Below are positions 63,567-64,000 of a stretch of 64,000 nucleotides of DNA, piece after piece. The position numbers and the translations under genes were made by a program. Every line of letters begins with the position of its first letter. Position 1 is the first letter of the stretch. Under the pieces are notes generated by a model. It worked only from the letters and a program-made list of their open reading frames with translations. It was not told where the DNA came from and made no database searches. Location: NCBI RefSeq assembly GCF_017815135.1, contig NZ_JAGJCF010000006.1:186001-250000 (forward strand), in the 5' to 3' direction. The DNA is from Jiella mangrovi (GTDB lineage Bacteria > Pseudomonadota > Alphaproteobacteria > Rhizobiales > Rhizobiaceae).

Positions 63567-64000
63567 ATGAAGCCCTTTGCCGATCTCCTCGACGCTCTCG
63601 TCCTCCAGCCGTCGCGCAACGGCAAGCTGAAGCTTCTCGTCGAGCATTTTCGCAGCCAGCCCGATCCCGAAAGGGGGCTGGCACTTGCCGCGATCACCGG
63701 CGATCTCGACATCAGAAGCGTCAAGCCGGCGATGCTGCGCGAGCTCGTGACCGCCCGTATGGACGACGTCCTCTTCCGCTACTCATACGACTATGTCGGC
63801 GATCTCGCCGAGACGATTGCGCTGGTATGGCCGGAGGGCGGCGGGGAGGTTGGAGATTGGCAGAGGGCGGCGTCGCACCCCCCTCTGCCTGCCGGCATCT
63901 CCCCCACAAGGGGGGAGATCGAAACGACAGAGACGTTCCAGCCGCCTGATCTTTCCCCTGATGGGGGAGATACCCCTCCGACGAAGGCTCAGGAGGGCAG
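63567..64000 (+). CDS. ATP-dependent DNA ligase, N-terminal part (truncated), with in-frame repeat insertion
   Basis: The first 144 codons of the cisplatin-type ATP-dependent DNA ligase found in many Hyphomicrobiales. The start MKPFADLLDALVLQPSRNGK followed by LKLLVEHFRSQPDPERGLAL and SYDYVGDLAETIALVWP is specific to this family. From codon 104 the sequence is that of the palindromic repeat seen at 8654: it reads HPPLPAGISPTRGEI in frame and continues without a stop to the window edge. Catalytic lysine and OB domain lie beyond the window. The gene is probably intact with an insertion rather than broken. Confidence 0.85.
   Translation, partial: MKPFADLLDALVLQPSRNGKLKLLVEHFRSQPDPERGLALAAITGDLDIRSVKPAMLRELVTARMDDVLFRYSYDYVGDLAETIALVWPEGGGEVGDWQRAASHPPLPAGISPTRGEIETTETFQPPDLSPDGGDTPPTKAQEG
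63876..63970. repeat. Palindromic repeat element, copy 2, inside the ligase gene
   Basis: Left arm includes CACCCCCCTCTGCCTGCCGG and GGCATCTCCCCCACAAGG, matching copy 1 at 8654-8697. The right arm, ending in a second GGGGGAGAT near 63962-63970, is more divergent. The element preserves the ligase reading frame. Confidence 0.82.

Noticed and set aside
63467-63949. A second plus-strand frame overlapping the ligase start
   Set aside because: Its translation has no family features, whereas the frame from 63567 matches the ATP-dependent ligase N-terminus.

Overview
The window is GC-rich chromosomal DNA from an alphaproteobacterium of the order Hyphomicrobiales (Rhizobiales). This rests on an FzlA-type cell-division protein, an HmuD-type heme monooxygenase beside an hmuPTUV locus, a complex I NDUFA9-like gene beside uppP, the cisplatin-type ATP-dependent DNA ligase, and rhizobial-style palindromic intergenic repeats. 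I cannot fix the genus. No phage, conjugative element, CRISPR array or intact insertion sequence is visible. Apart from the two edge-truncated genes, every gene looks intact.

Layout. 1-4.1 kb (minus strand): the N-terminal part of an acyl-CoA synthetase, a small P-loop kinase, a PhoD-like phosphatase and a SleB-type cell-wall hydrolase lipoprotein. 4.4-9.4 kb (plus strand): a guanidine-I (ykkC) riboswitch leading an ABC importer (binding protein, permease, ATPase), a guanidine-hydrolase-like ureohydrolase and, beyond a palindromic repeat, a histidine-rich protein. 9.4-20 kb: a BrnT-like toxin and RHH antitoxin pair, queG with two small partners, GFA protein, aldo/keto reductase with divergent LysR regulator, fzlA, uppP, a TauE/SafE permease, an NDUFA9-like gene and tRNA-Leu. 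20.4-26.3 kb: one very large RTX protein with a serralysin-like C-terminal secretion domain. 26.8-36.5 kb: tRNA-Gly, a YbaK-CnoX-Lon-N-Trm112 run, a PAS-GGDEF cyclase, an ABC-F ATPase, a ParA-like protein without a normal Walker A motif, and a HupE/membrane protein/DUF1007 cassette.

36.6-54.2 kb: fadD-like ligase, the complete phosphate regulon (phoR-pstSCAB-phoU-phoB, minus strand) with a Pho-box-like array, an unidentified membrane protein, GH15 hydrolase with two SDRs, a GGDEF-EAL protein, and ispA. 54.3-64 kb: mtgA, rpmF, a heme acquisition locus (HmuD-like monooxygenase and hmuR on the minus strand, divergent from hmuPTUV), tRNA-Thr, an ExoX-like exonuclease, a DUF2147 protein and the start of an ATP-dependent DNA ligase.

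The most interesting biology is the riboswitch-led guanidine locus, which reads as a complete import-plus-hydrolysis pathway. GdmH-type hydrolases use nickel and are normally accompanied by HypA/HypB-like metallochaperones. Here the only candidate accessory in the neighbourhood is a small protein with 14 histidines in its first 51 residues. A possible nickel permease cassette (HupE plus DUF1007) lies 25 kb away. The second theme is repeats: one palindromic element occurs both inside the guanidine locus and, in frame, inside the DNA ligase coding sequence; a REP family and a composite repeat of about 250 bp are dispersed elsewhere.
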